Positions 38,664 to 47,749 of a DNA stretch of 64,000 nucleotides are shown here, in pieces. The notes below the pieces were generated by a model, which was not told where the DNA came from, searched no databases, and saw only the letters and a program-made list of their open reading frames with translations. Made by a program: the position numbers and the translations under genes. The stretch spans positions 1 through 64,000 of the forward strand of contig CAZNLR010000008.1 in the NCBI GenBank assembly GCA_964574215.1, in the 5' to 3' direction. The first letter of the stretch is position 1. The number at the start of each line of letters is the position of its first letter. Origin of the DNA: GCA-2725625 sp964574215 (lineage in GTDB: Bacteria > Pseudomonadota > Alphaproteobacteria > Rhodospirillales > UBA2165).

Positions 38664-40058
38664 TTAGCCGAGGGCTTGAACGATGGACTCGGTCATGTCC
38701 TTGGCGTCGCCGAACAACATCATGGTGTTGTCCCGGAAGAACAGCTCATTATCGACACCGGCGTAACCGGAAGCCATGGAGCGTTTCAGGAACAGCACCG
38801 TCGCGGCGTTTTCGACCTCCAGGATCGGCATGCCGTAGATGGCGCTCGACGGATCGGTCTTGGCTGCCGGATTGGTGACGTCATTGGCGCCGATAACGAA
38901 GGCGACGTCGGCAGTGGAGAATTCGGTGTTGATCTCCTCCAATTCAAACACTTCATCATAAGGAACATTAGCTTCCGCCAACAACACGTTCATATGGCCG
39001 GGCATGCGGCCCGCCACGGGATGAATGGCGTAGGAGACGTCAACACCCTCCTCTTTCAACAAATCACACATTTCCCTGAGGGCATGCTGCGCCTGGGCCA
39101 CCGCCATGCCGTAACCGGGGACAATGATGACCTTGCTGGCGTTCCCCATGATAAAGGCCGCATCGTCGCCGCTGCCCGACTTGACGGCTTTATCGCCGCC
39201 CGCGCCGCCACCGGCCGGACCGGCAACCTCGCCGCCGAAACCGCCCAGCAGAACGTTAAAGATCGAGCGGTTCATGCCTTTGCACATGATGTAGCTGAGG
39301 ATGGCACCGGACGAACCCACCAGCGCACCGGTGATGATCAATGCCGTGTTCGAGAGCGTAAAGCCGATGCCGCAAGCCGCCCAGCCCGAATAGGAGTTGA
39401 GCATGGACACCACGACCGGCATATCGGCGCCGCCGATGGGTACGATGATCAGGAAGCCGAGAAGGATCGACAAGGCGACAATCGCCCAGAAAGCATCAGC
39501 CGAGTTGCTCTGCACCAGATACACCACCAGGGCCACCAGTGTGATGCCCAGGATGGCATTCAGCGCATGCTGCCCTTTAAATACAAGGGGGGCACCGCTC
39601 AGGACACCCTGCAACTTGCCAAAGGCGATCAGTGAGCCTGAAAAGGTGATGGCACCGATGGCCGTCCCTAGTGACATCTCGATCAAACTAGCGGCATTAA
39701 TGTCACCTAAAACGCCGATGCCGTAAGCTTCCGGCGAAAAGAACGCCGCCGCAGCCACGAATACCGCCGCCAAACCCACCAAAGAGTGGAAGGCCGCAAC
39801 CAACTGCGGCAAGGCCGTCATCTGAATTTTCAGCGCCACAATCGTACCGATGGCGCCGCCGATGACGATACCGGCCAAGATTAGCTCGAAGCTGAGAATT
39901 TGTGGATCAATCAGAGTGGTGGCGATGGCGATCACCATGCCGATAACACCCATGGCGTTGCCCTTGCGGGCGCTTTCCGGTGAACTGAGGCCGCGCAGTG
40001 CCAAAATGAAGCAGACAGCGGCGATCAGATAGGCGAAGCCTGTTATACTTTCACTCAT
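38664..40058 (-). CDS. pntB: NAD(P) transhydrogenase subunit beta
   Basis: Proton-translocating transhydrogenase makes NADPH from NADH using the proton gradient. The 464-residue beta subunit has about nine membrane helices in the first 270 residues and the NADP(H)-binding domain III at the C-terminus, with VIIVPGYGMAVAQAQHALRE (about 291-310), YAIHPVAGRMPGHMNVLLAE and VIGANDVTNPAAKTDPSS. It is the last gene of pntAA-pntAB-pntB, 11 bases after pntAB. Confidence 0.97.
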   Translation of the reverse strand: MSESITGFAYLIAAVCFILALRGLSSPESARKGNAMGVIGMVIAIATTLIDPQILSFELILAGIVIGGAIGTIVALKIQMTALPQLVAAFHSLVGLAAVFVAAAAFFSPEAYGIGVLGDINAASLIEMSLGTAIGAITFSGSLIAFGKLQGVLSGAPLVFKGQHALNAILGITLVALVVYLVQSNSADAFWAIVALSILLGFLIIVPIGGADMPVVVSMLNSYSGWAACGIGFTLSNTALIITGALVGSSGAILSYIMCKGMNRSIFNVLLGGFGGEVAGPAGGGAGGDKAVKSGSGDDAAFIMGNASKVIIVPGYGMAVAQAQHALREMCDLLKEEGVDVSYAIHPVAGRMPGHMNVLLAEANVPYDEVFELEEINTEFSTADVAFVIGANDVTNPAAKTDPSSAIYGMPILEVENAATVLFLKRSMASGYAGVDNELFFRDNTMMLFGDAKDMTESIVQALG

Positions 40059-40069
40059 ATCACCGCCCC

Positions 40070-40405
40070 CTAATTCCGCTGCTTTTTCTTAAACATGGAC
40101 AGCATTCGCTGAGTGACGATAAAGCCGCCGAAGATATTGACCGAGGCCAAGGCGACGGCGATGAAGCCCATGATTTTAGAAAAGCCCATTTCCGCCGGTC
40201 CCGCCGCGATCAAGGCACCGACGATAATCACCGACGAGACTGCATTGGTCACGCTCATCAACGGCGAGTGAAGGGCCGGTGTAACGCTCCAGACTACGTA
40301 AAAGCCGATAAACACGGCGAGCACAAAGACTGTAAACAAAAATACAAAAGGATCACTGCCAGAAGCAGCCTGGGCCGCTTGACTGGCCATTTTTTCCGCG
40401 CCCAT
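40070..40405 (-). CDS. pntAB: NAD(P) transhydrogenase subunit alpha part 2
   Basis: The 111-residue protein is the membrane part of the alpha subunit when that is split, as in Rhodospirillum. Three membrane helices (about 20-42, 50-68, 75-95) contain FYVVWSVTPALHSPLMSVTNAVSS and MGFIAVALASVNIFGGFIVTQRML. It lies three bases after pntAA. The three-gene split is typical of alphaproteobacteria. Confidence 0.96.
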   Translation of the reverse strand: MGAEKMASQAAQAASGSDPFVFLFTVFVLAVFIGFYVVWSVTPALHSPLMSVTNAVSSVIIVGALIAAGPAEMGFSKIMGFIAVALASVNIFGGFIVTQRMLSMFKKKQRN

Positions 40406-40408
40406 GTT

Positions 40409-41548
40409 TTAACCCTCCGCGCCGGTCAACCGGGGATGGACGACTTTGCCATCCTTGCAGACCAACGTTCCTTGAATGATTTCGTCCTCCCAGTCGATTT
40501 TGAGATCCTTGGTTTCCCCATCGACCAGAGGCGTAATGAAGTTAACGATATTCCGGGCGAACAGCGAACTGGCGTCTTCGGCCAGACGCCCCGCTACATT
40601 AGCGTGACCAATAAATGTCACGTTGCCCTTTTTGACCACCTTGCCGTATTCGGACAACGGGCAATTGCCGCCTGCTTCCACGGCAAGGTCGACCAGAACG
40701 GAGCCGGCGGGCATGGTGCCGACCATTTCCTCGGTCACCAACACCGGTGCGGGACGTCCCGGTATAAGCGCCGTGGTAATCACTACATCCTGTTTTTTGA
40801 TGTGTTCTGCGACCACCTGTTTCTGCTTTTCGAAATATTCCGGCGGCATTTCCTTGGCGTAACCGCCTTCGGTCTGGGCGTCTTTCTCCATTTCAGGATC
40901 GACTTCCAGAAACTTGCCGCCTAAGCTTTCCACCTGTTCCTTGGTGGCGGGCCTGACATCGGTGGCGGTTACCACCGCGCCCATGCGCTTGGCCGTAGCG
41001 ATGGCCTGAAGTCCGGCGACGCCTACACCCATGATAAACACCTTGGCCGGAGCAATGGTGCCCGCCGCCGTCATCATCATGGGAAAGGCGCGTCCCAGTT
41101 CCCCAGCGGCGTCCAGCACCGCCTTGTAGCCGGCAAGGTTGCTCTGCGACGACAGCACGTCCATGGATTGCGCCCGGGTAATGCGGGGCAGCAGTTCCAG
41201 GGCAAACGCCGTTACGCCTTTACCGGCAAGGGCATCCATCGAATCCTTGTTGCCCAGCGCGGATAAGTGGGCGATCAGGATTTGTCCGCTGGAATACGCT
41301 TCCAATTCGGACTCTTCCGGGCCTCTGATTTTAAGAACGACGTCAGCGCCGTTAATAGCGGCGGACGCACTGTCGGCGATATTCGCGCCGGCGTCACGAT
41401 AGACATCGTCGCTTATCGATGCGCCGTCACCAGCGCCGCTTTCTATGGTGAAATCAAATCCTAGAGCGGTAAGTTTTTTTACCGAGTCCGGCGATGCCGC
41501 CACGCGGGCTTCATCTTCGTGCCGCTCTTTGGGTACTGCAATCTTCAT
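40409..41548 (-). CDS. pntAA: NAD(P) transhydrogenase subunit alpha part 1 (NAD-binding)
   Basis: A 379-residue soluble NAD(H)-binding domain I, related to alanine dehydrogenase. It starts MKIAVPKERHEDEARVAASP and has the nucleotide-binding VFIMGVGVAGLQAIATAKRMGAVVTATDVRP (about 169-199, a landmark only) followed by the GNCPLSEYGKVV loop. No membrane segment, as expected for the split form. First gene of the pnt operon. Confidence 0.96.
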   Translation of the reverse strand: MKIAVPKERHEDEARVAASPDSVKKLTALGFDFTIESGAGDGASISDDVYRDAGANIADSASAAINGADVVLKIRGPEESELEAYSSGQILIAHLSALGNKDSMDALAGKGVTAFALELLPRITRAQSMDVLSSQSNLAGYKAVLDAAGELGRAFPMMMTAAGTIAPAKVFIMGVGVAGLQAIATAKRMGAVVTATDVRPATKEQVESLGGKFLEVDPEMEKDAQTEGGYAKEMPPEYFEKQKQVVAEHIKKQDVVITTALIPGRPAPVLVTEEMVGTMPAGSVLVDLAVEAGGNCPLSEYGKVVKKGNVTFIGHANVAGRLAEDASSLFARNIVNFITPLVDGETKDLKIDWEDEIIQGTLVCKDGKVVHPRLTGAEG

Positions 41549-41628
41549 ATTGCCCCCCTATGGGTCGAGAAATGCGTAGATTAGACGGGGTTGTAACTAG
41601 CGAATTATTCGGGAATTGCAATAGACAA

Positions 41629-42981
41629 TTAAGGGATTTTCAAATCGACCGCCTTGACCGCCGTCATTTGCCTTTTTTCGACAGCCTTGGCGTCAAAATC
41701 ATCGATCAAATCATGGAACATGCGGTGCCAGTTGATCTCCGCCCTGAGATGGGTAAAAACCGATCCCAATCCGATTGCGGCCCGGTCCATAAGGACAAAT
41801 TCCGGCGGCGGCGTAACGCCACCGACGCGGTTCAGTTCCTGACGGACTTTCAAGGCAACGCCGGAGCCGTAGTCGCCCACCCCTTCCTGGATTGGCCTTT
41901 CGCGGTCTTCAAGTAGGGGCGCGTACAGAAACTCCGCCCACATATTCAATATATCAATCAGTTCGTTGGTCAAATTTTCGAAGCCCCAGGTTTCATATGC
42001 ATGAACGGCCAGGGCCGGATCATTGTCCCGGAGCGCCTTATAGAGATCGATCACGCCTTGGACGAAGGAAGCCTTGAAAAACCGGATACAGCCGAAATCG
42101 AGGAGATTGATGGAACAATCCTCCCGCACGGTGTAATTGCCGAGGTGAGGATCGCCGTGGATGACGCCGTAATTGTACAAAGGTACGTACCACGCCCTGA
42201 ACATATTGAGGGCGATTCGGTTCCGGTCTGCGACACTGTCATTTTCTTCAATAAAATTCAGCAGGGGTTGGCCCTCCAGCCAGGTCATGCTGAGAAGACG
42301 GTCACCGCACAGTTCTTCGACAACTTGCGGCACATGGACGTTTTTTTCTTTGGTCAGCATTTTGCCGTAAAGGTTCATATGGGCGGCTTCCCGCCGATAA
42401 TCCAATTCCTCGAGCATGCGGTCCGAGAGTTCTTTGTGCACCCGGCGCGGATCGATGGCCTTGTCGTATTGGCGATAGATCGAGAATACCAGTTTAAGCT
42501 GGCGCAAATCCGCTTCGACCACCGTTTTCATGTCGGGATATTGAAGTTTACACGCCAGTGGGCGTCCCTGGTGATCAACAGCCTTATGGACCTGTCCAAG
42601 GGAAGCGGCGGCCACGGCGTCGTGGCTGAATTCGGCAAATTTGTCTTGCCACTCAATGCCCAGTTCCGAGTTCATGCGGCGTTTGACGAAATTCCAACCC
42701 ATGGATGGCGCATTGGCTTGCAGTTCCGCCAGCTCCTGGGCGTATTCCTGCGGCAAGGCGTTGGGAATGGTAGAGAGTATCTGGGCGATCTTCATCAGCG
42801 GTCCTTTGAGGCCGCCCAGGGCGGCCTTAAGGTCGGCGGCATGCTCGGGCCGGTCGATGGATATACCCAGATAGCGTTCCCCGGCCAGCCTTGCCGCCAG
42901 ACCGCCGACCGCGCGCCCCACTTTGGCGTACCGTCTGGCCCGTCGTCCTAGGCCGCCGCTTGAGTAATCATCGTCCGCCAT
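41629..42981 (-). CDS. ABC1/AarF (UbiB-type) atypical kinase
   Basis: A 450-residue ABC1-family protein. Members are linked to ubiquinone synthesis. The A-rich nucleotide loop is AAASLGQVHKA (about 125-135), the ion-pair region is in CKLQYPDMKTVVEADLRQLKL, the catalytic motif is VIHGDPHLGNY (about 276-286) and the metal motif is INLLDFGCIRFF. The family's KxGQ motif reads MKIAQILSTIP, so the Gly is Ala. No membrane helices. The role is probably in quinone or lipid homeostasis. It is 10 bases after the PepF gene on the same strand. Confidence 0.88.
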   Translation of the reverse strand: MADDDYSSGGLGRRARRYAKVGRAVGGLAARLAGERYLGISIDRPEHAADLKAALGGLKGPLMKIAQILSTIPNALPQEYAQELAELQANAPSMGWNFVKRRMNSELGIEWQDKFAEFSHDAVAAASLGQVHKAVDHQGRPLACKLQYPDMKTVVEADLRQLKLVFSIYRQYDKAIDPRRVHKELSDRMLEELDYRREAAHMNLYGKMLTKEKNVHVPQVVEELCGDRLLSMTWLEGQPLLNFIEENDSVADRNRIALNMFRAWYVPLYNYGVIHGDPHLGNYTVREDCSINLLDFGCIRFFKASFVQGVIDLYKALRDNDPALAVHAYETWGFENLTNELIDILNMWAEFLYAPLLEDRERPIQEGVGDYGSGVALKVRQELNRVGGVTPPPEFVLMDRAAIGLGSVFTHLRAEINWHRMFHDLIDDFDAKAVEKRQMTAVKAVDLKIP

Positions 42982-42990
42982 GTCTATCCT

Positions 42991-44766
42991 TTAAAAACTC
43001 TGCTCAAGCTCATCGATAAAGCCGGAGACGACACCCAAACCCCGTTGCCAGAAGGCCGGGTCGCTGGCGTCCAAACCGAAAGGCGCCAGCAAATCCTTGT
43101 GCCGCAATGTTCCGCCGGCTTTCAGCATTTCAATATATTTATCCTTGAACCCGTCATGGCCGTTTTTGAATACGTCATAGAGAGAATTCACCAGGCAGTC
43201 GCCGAAGGCGTAAGCGTAAACGTAAAACGGCGAATGGATGAAATGGGGGATATAGGACCAAAAATAACTGTATTCATCGTCATAGCGGAAAGCAGGACCC
43301 AGGCTCTCGGCCTGTACCTCCATCCAGATTTCACCCAGCCGTTCAGCGCTCAGTTCACCACCACGTCGTTCTCCGTGAACCCTTTCCTCGAAATGGTAAA
43401 AGGCAATCTGGCGCACCACCGTGTTGAGCATGTCCTCCACCTTGGACGCCAGCATGATCCGCCGCTTGCCTTTGTCGCTCTCGTTGTCCAGCAAAGCCCG
43501 GAAGGTGAGCATTTCCCCGAAAACGGAGGCCGTTTCAGCCAAGGTAAGTGGCGTATCCGACAAAAAGTGCCCATGAGGTGCCGCCAAGATTTGATGAACG
43601 CCATGCCCCAACTCATGGGCCAGGGTCATCACGTCCCTGATTTTGCCGTGGTAATTCATCAGGATATAGGGATGAGCAGACGGTACCGTGGGATGTGAAA
43701 AGGCGCCGGAATCCTTACCGGGTCTGGGATCGGCGTCGATCCAGGGATTGTCGAAAAACTTAACCGCCATATCACCCAATCGCTCGTCAAAGGCGTTATA
43801 GGACGACAGCACCATGTCTTTGGCGTCGGTCCAGCCGATTTTCGATTCGTCGGCTTCCGGCAGGGGTGCATTGCGGTCCCAATAGTCCATGACCTCGACC
43901 TCTAACCACCTGGCTTTCAGTTTGTAGTAGCGGTGCGACAAGTTTTCGTAAGATCCCTTCACCGCGGTTGCCAGGGCGTCGACCACCTCGTCCTCTACCT
44001 GATTGCTCAAATTCCGGCTGGACACGGAGCGAGGCAGCTTGCGCCAAATGTCCTCGATCTCCTTGTCCTTTGCGAGGGTGTTGGTGATGAGGGAAAACAG
44101 CCTGATATTTTCACCGAGCCCCTTGCCGAAGGCTTTTGCGGCTTTCTTCCGAATATCACTTTTCGGATCTGACATTTGACTCAGCACTTCGCTGCTGGTG
44201 ACCACTTTACCATCAATGTCGAAGCGTAGGCCGGCCATGCTCTCGTCGAACAGCCGGGACCACGCCGCCCGGCCCGCCACCGCTTTTTCATGGAGCAGTT
44301 TTTCCAAATCGTCCGCAAGCTGGTAGGGTTTGAAGATACGCGTGGCATCTATCCAAGGCTGGTATTTTTCGACTTCAGACGCTTTTGCCTGCTCAATTAG
44401 TACACCGTCCTCGATGCGATTAAGTTCCAACTCGAAAAACAAGGTGCCGGATGATATGTCCGTGATCCGCTCATTCATATTTTGATAGAAGGCCGCAATT
44501 TCCGGATTTTCCGAATCGGCGGCAAACAGCAATTGAGCGAAGGACATGACGCGCGAAAACATTTCACTAATCGCTTCGTAATCTGCAATGGCCTGTCCCA
44601 ATCCCACGCCATCCAGGGACGCCATCTTTCCTTCATAGGACTCCGCAAATATTTTTGCGTTCTTTTCCAGATCATTCAATTCATTGGTTATCGCCGGGTC
44701 ATCCGGACCGAGGTATAAATCGTCCAGGTTCCAGGAGGGAAGAGAATTTGAGTTACTTTCCTGCAT
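42991..44766 (-). CDS. pepF: M3-family oligoendopeptidase (PepF/PepB type)
   Basis: Cytoplasmic zinc peptidase that degrades short peptides. I start at ATG 44766 (MQESNSNSLPSWNLDDLY), which has AGGA upstream; a longer frame from 44856 lacks one. The 591-residue product has PSWNLDDLYLGPDD at the N-terminus, the zinc motif LAHELGHGVHQI (about 386-397), the third ligand Glu in LTLAETASVFGEML, and the substrate loop YSYFWSYIPHFIHSPFYVYAYAFGD near the C-terminus. Length is usual for PepF. Confidence 0.95.
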   Translation of the reverse strand: MQESNSNSLPSWNLDDLYLGPDDPAITNELNDLEKNAKIFAESYEGKMASLDGVGLGQAIADYEAISEMFSRVMSFAQLLFAADSENPEIAAFYQNMNERITDISSGTLFFELELNRIEDGVLIEQAKASEVEKYQPWIDATRIFKPYQLADDLEKLLHEKAVAGRAAWSRLFDESMAGLRFDIDGKVVTSSEVLSQMSDPKSDIRKKAAKAFGKGLGENIRLFSLITNTLAKDKEIEDIWRKLPRSVSSRNLSNQVEDEVVDALATAVKGSYENLSHRYYKLKARWLEVEVMDYWDRNAPLPEADESKIGWTDAKDMVLSSYNAFDERLGDMAVKFFDNPWIDADPRPGKDSGAFSHPTVPSAHPYILMNYHGKIRDVMTLAHELGHGVHQILAAPHGHFLSDTPLTLAETASVFGEMLTFRALLDNESDKGKRRIMLASKVEDMLNTVVRQIAFYHFEERVHGERRGGELSAERLGEIWMEVQAESLGPAFRYDDEYSYFWSYIPHFIHSPFYVYAYAFGDCLVNSLYDVFKNGHDGFKDKYIEMLKAGGTLRHKDLLAPFGLDASDPAFWQRGLGVVSGFIDELEQSF

Positions 44767-44899
44767 AAAGTTTTGTTCCTGACAAATTATCAGATATAAA
44801 TTTCCCAATTGGTATCGAATCCTTAGGGTTTCGATATAGGTTAAAAACAACAACACTTCAAATCACGACAAGCGGAAGTAACAGGGGGTCGAAAAGATT

Positions 44900-46684
44900 A
44901 TGAACAGTTGGCCAAGTCTCATCGCCATGTTTTTCAGCCAAGCGGAAAAATACGGCGACAAACCGTTTTTGTGGGGAAAAAAGGACGGCGCCTACCAGGC
45001 AACCAATTGGCGTCAGGCAGCCGAACAGGTTGCCGCGATGGCTAGCGCCCTGAGGGATCTCGGAATCTCCAATGGAGAAACCGTCGTTCTTTGTTCGGAA
45101 AACAGGCCCGAATGGCCGATTTTTCATTTGGCGGTGATGGCGGCAGGAGGGATTACGGTGCCGGCCTACACGACAAATACGGTCAACGATCATCTTCATA
45201 TTCTGGAAAACAGCGGCGCCAAAGGCGCCTTCGTATCGACCCGACAATTGTCTGAGAACCTGATCATCGCGTCGCGCCGGACCGATAGCGTCGAATTCAT
45301 TGTTTCTATTGACGAACTTGAAATAAGCCAAGCGTCTGGCCCGGATATTCATAGGTGGGACGATCTTATTGCCAAACATGCCGATAAGCCCGTCGTAGCG
45401 ACCGATTGGACCGAAGGCATTAACCAGGACAGCACCGCGGTGGTCATATACACATCTGGCACGGGCGGCGCGCCAAAAGGCGTCATGTTGAGCCATAAGG
45501 CGATCATGCATAACTGCCGGGGCGCTTATGACGCCATCAAGGAATTGGGATTGATTGATGAGGTATTCCTATCTTTCCTGCCCCTCTCCCATTCCTATGA
45601 ATACACCGCCGGACAAATGTTCCCCATTTCTATCGGTGCGCAGATTTATTATTCGGAAGGTGTGGAATATCTCTCCCGCAATATGGCTGAGGCAAAGCCG
45701 ACCATCATGACCGCCGTGCCGCGCCTCTATGAACTGATGCACGGCAAGATCATCAAAGGCGTCAAGGCCGCCGGTGGCATGAAAGAAAAGTTGTTCATGA
45801 AAGCTGTCGATCTGGGCAAGCGGAATTTCGAAAATCCGGGCTCTCTTACGATTGGCGAAAAATTCACCAACGCCATCGTTGAAAAACTGGTGCGCGACAA
45901 GGTGCGGGGGAATTTCGGCGGTCGGTTGAAAGTTCTTGTGTCCGGAGGCGCGCCGCTGAATGAGGACATCGGACTTTTCTTCACAGCCCTGGGCCTGAAC
46001 CTGCTGCAAGGCTACGGCCAAACGGAATCCGCTCCGGTTATCAGTGTCAACCGGCTAAATCTGAAAAAGATGGCAACCGTCGGCCCGCCTCTGATCGACA
46101 CTGAAGTCAAAATCGCCGAAGACGGAGAGATTCTGGTGCGGGGTGATTTGGTGATGCAGGGTTATTGGAAAAATCCGGACGCCACCGCCGAGGTCGTCAA
46201 GGACGGCTGGCTGCATACGGGCGATGTCGGTCACTTCGATGAGGACAATTACATTGTCATCACCGACCGAAAAAAGGATATCATCGTCAATTCGGGCGGC
46301 GACAATTTATCGCCGCAACGGGTGGAAGGCATCTTGACCCTGGAGCCGGAAATCGCCCAGGCCATGGTCTATGGCGACCGCAAACCGCATCTGGTGGCGT
46401 TGATCGTTCCCGATCCCGAGTTTGCCAAGGAATGGGCGGATGAGAACGGCATAGCGAGCGACCTACCTGAACTGATCGGGAACAAGGATTTTAAAGCGGC
46501 AATTTCCACCGCCGTTGGCCGGGTGAACGAACACCTTTCCGTCATTGAGAGGGTACGCCGATTTATCCTGATCGCCGAGGAATTTTCGGTTGATAACGAG
46601 ATGATGACACCGACCCTGAAGGTACGGCGCTATAAGATCAACGAGGTTTACGGCGATCAACTGGAAGCATTATTTCGGTCCTAA
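44900..46684 (+). CDS. Long-chain acyl-CoA synthetase (AMP-binding)
   Basis: A 594-residue adenylate-forming enzyme that activates fatty acids to acyl-CoA. The P-loop motif A3 is VVIYTSGTGGAPKGVMLSHKAI (about 187-208), with Gly where most family members have Thr (TSGTTG); A5 is LLQGYGQTESAPVISVN; A7/A8 are LHTGDVGHFDEDNYIVITDRKKDI. LSPQRVEGILTLEPEIAQAMVYGDR is the usual C-terminal hinge. The chain length is inferred from its FadD/long-chain subgroup type. It is read divergently from pepF. Confidence 0.92.
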   Translation: MNSWPSLIAMFFSQAEKYGDKPFLWGKKDGAYQATNWRQAAEQVAAMASALRDLGISNGETVVLCSENRPEWPIFHLAVMAAGGITVPAYTTNTVNDHLHILENSGAKGAFVSTRQLSENLIIASRRTDSVEFIVSIDELEISQASGPDIHRWDDLIAKHADKPVVATDWTEGINQDSTAVVIYTSGTGGAPKGVMLSHKAIMHNCRGAYDAIKELGLIDEVFLSFLPLSHSYEYTAGQMFPISIGAQIYYSEGVEYLSRNMAEAKPTIMTAVPRLYELMHGKIIKGVKAAGGMKEKLFMKAVDLGKRNFENPGSLTIGEKFTNAIVEKLVRDKVRGNFGGRLKVLVSGGAPLNEDIGLFFTALGLNLLQGYGQTESAPVISVNRLNLKKMATVGPPLIDTEVKIAEDGEILVRGDLVMQGYWKNPDATAEVVKDGWLHTGDVGHFDEDNYIVITDRKKDIIVNSGGDNLSPQRVEGILTLEPEIAQAMVYGDRKPHLVALIVPDPEFAKEWADENGIASDLPELIGNKDFKAAISTAVGRVNEHLSVIERVRRFILIAEEFSVDNEMMTPTLKVRRYKINEVYGDQLEALFRS

Positions 46685-46693
46685 TCGACTAGT

Positions 46694-47674
46694 CTAAACG
46701 CCGTAAAAGTCCCGATACCACTCGACAAAGCGTGGCAAGCCGTCGTCGATTCCGGTTTCGGGATCGAAACCGAAATCCCGCTTGGCCGAGTCGACATCAG
46801 CAAATGTCTCCTTAACGTCGCCCGGCTGCATGGGTTTGAAATTAACGTCTGCTTTCTTGCCCGTTTCTTTTTCGATGACGGCGATAAAGTCCATCAGGTT
46901 TTCGCTGCGGTTATTGCCGATATTGTAAAGGGCGAAAGGCGCCGTTTCATCTTTCCGGACCGGTGGGTGCTTCAAGCAGGAAAGCACGCCTTCAACCACA
47001 TCATCGATGTAGGTAAAGTCCCGCCTCATCTCACCATTGTTGAAAACGTCAATGGGTTCACCGGCCAAAATGCTTTTGGTAAACATGAAATAAGCCATAT
47101 CCGGCCGTCCCCACGGACCGTAGACCGTAAAAAACCTCAACGCAGTAATCGGCAGGTCATAGAGATGGGCATAGCTGTGGCACATCAACTCGCCGCTTCG
47201 CTTGGTCGCGGCGTAAAGTGAGACGGGATTGTCGGTCCGGTCTTCCACCCGAAACGGTAATTCGACCCGGCCGCCATAGACCGATGAAGAACTGGCGAAG
47301 ATGAAATGTTCCAAATTGCCCAGGCGGCGGCAAACTTCAAGAAGTTGCAGTTGTCCTTGCAAATTCGTCTGGGCGTAAGCCATGGGGTTTTCCAGCGAAT
47401 AGCGGACACCGGCCTGCGCCGCCATATGAAGAACACCGGTGATACCGGGATTGTCGGCCACCAGCTTTTCCATGCCGCCTTGATCGGCGATATCGAGATG
47501 ATGAAATACGAAGCCGGAATTCGCAGCCAATTGTTCCAGGCGCGCCTCTTTTAAGGTCACATCATAATAGTCGTTGAGGTTATCGACGCCGATAACTTCG
47601 CCTCCCTCATTCAATAGGGCGCGGGTTAAGTGAAAGCCGATAAACCCGGCGGCGCCGGTAACAAGTAATGTCAT
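46694..47674 (-). CDS. NAD-dependent nucleotide-sugar epimerase (UDP-glucuronate 4-epimerase-like)
   Basis: A 326-residue extended short-chain dehydrogenase. TGAAGFIGFHLTRALL is the Rossmann motif, VIGVDNLNDYYDVTLKEARL the usual NAD/region 2 of UDP-glucuronate epimerases (CapI/LspL type), and SLYAATKRSGELM holds the YxxxK catalytic pair (about 153-157). VYGPWGRPDMAYFMFTKSIL is characteristic. It makes UDP-galacturonate for cell-surface glycan in relatives. It faces the ligase gene and may be cotranscribed with pyk. Confidence 0.9.
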   Translation of the reverse strand: MTLLVTGAAGFIGFHLTRALLNEGGEVIGVDNLNDYYDVTLKEARLEQLAANSGFVFHHLDIADQGGMEKLVADNPGITGVLHMAAQAGVRYSLENPMAYAQTNLQGQLQLLEVCRRLGNLEHFIFASSSSVYGGRVELPFRVEDRTDNPVSLYAATKRSGELMCHSYAHLYDLPITALRFFTVYGPWGRPDMAYFMFTKSILAGEPIDVFNNGEMRRDFTYIDDVVEGVLSCLKHPPVRKDETAPFALYNIGNNRSENLMDFIAVIEKETGKKADVNFKPMQPGDVKETFADVDSAKRDFGFDPETGIDDGLPRFVEWYRDFYGV

Positions 47675-47749
47675 TGGTTAAATCCGGTAAAATGGAGCTA
47701 TTTCCACAAAAGAAATACGCCTAACCGTATAGCGCGGCGATGGGCTTAC

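Noticed and set aside
45569..46021. 150-codon minus-strand frame within the acyl-CoA ligase gene
   Set aside because: Shadow frame; no ribosome site and no family pattern.
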